Shown: one piece after another, positions 5,370-5,401 of the stretch
How the letters are laid out: each line of letters starts with the position of its first letter
How positions within the stretch are numbered: the stretch's first letter is position 1
DNA from: an uncultured Verrucomicrobiota bacterium
Lineage (GTDB): Bacteria > Verrucomicrobiota > Verrucomicrobiia > Methylacidiphilales > Verrucolacustridaceae
Length of the DNA: 5,401 nt
Assembly: GCA_903905395.1 (NCBI GenBank)
Contig: CAIVGD010000257.1
Location: forward strand, 1 to 5,401
Reading direction: 5' to 3'
Made by a program: the position numbers and the translations under genes
The notes under the pieces: model-generated
Seen by the model: only the letters and a program-made list of their open reading frames with translations
Told to the model about the DNA's origin: nothing
Database searches by the model: none

Positions 5370-5401
5370 TACTCGTCCATCCCCACTCTCGCCCCCCGCC
5401 G

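Overview
The window holds six protein-coding genes and no recognisable RNA gene, insertion sequence, CRISPR array or phage gene. It reads as ordinary chromosome from a moderately GC-rich Gram-negative-type bacterium: a membrane-anchored glucosaminidase whose catalytic domain would face the periplasm, a TerC/Alx membrane protein, a FabI enoyl-ACP reductase and a Coa1-like membrane protein. The general look (start sites without a Shine-Dalgarno sequence, C/G-rich third positions, this family mix) would suit the Planctomycetota/Verrucomicrobiota/Chlamydiota group. That placement is a guess from style; nothing in the window is diagnostic.

Layout. Positions 1-163 are noncoding and end in a promoter-like sequence. 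Positions 164-1465 (+) encode an AAA-type ATPase with a C-terminal DUF4143/PD-(D/E)XK-like part. It runs convergently, with a 50-base overlap, into a HAD-family phosphatase (1416-2117, -). That phosphatase is translationally coupled (GTGA overlap) to fabI (2114-2890, -), so fabI and the phosphatase form a two-gene operon. A 92-base divergent intergenic region separates fabI from a TerC-family membrane protein gene (2983-3912, +). After a 113-base AT-richer gap with a good promoter comes a membrane-anchored GH73-type glucosaminidase (4026-4898, +). It meets a Coa1-like single-pass membrane protein (4895-5344, -) tail to tail with a 4-base overlap. The last 57 bases are C-rich and noncoding as far as visible.

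The genes do not obviously form one pathway. FabI carries out the last step of fatty-acid elongation, the glucosaminidase trims peptidoglycan, TerC probably handles metal export, and Coa1 may relate to respiratory oxidase assembly. The ATPase is an accessory-type gene of unknown role and is the most likely recent arrival.

No clear new system was found. The most interesting signals are at the level of gene expression and gene boundaries. The two best sigma70-like promoters sit so close to their start codons that the mRNAs would be leaderless. Three starts have an in-frame stop exactly one codon upstream. An inverted repeat fills the spacer of the glucosaminidase promoter. The ATPase tail is overprinted on the 3' end of the phosphatase gene.
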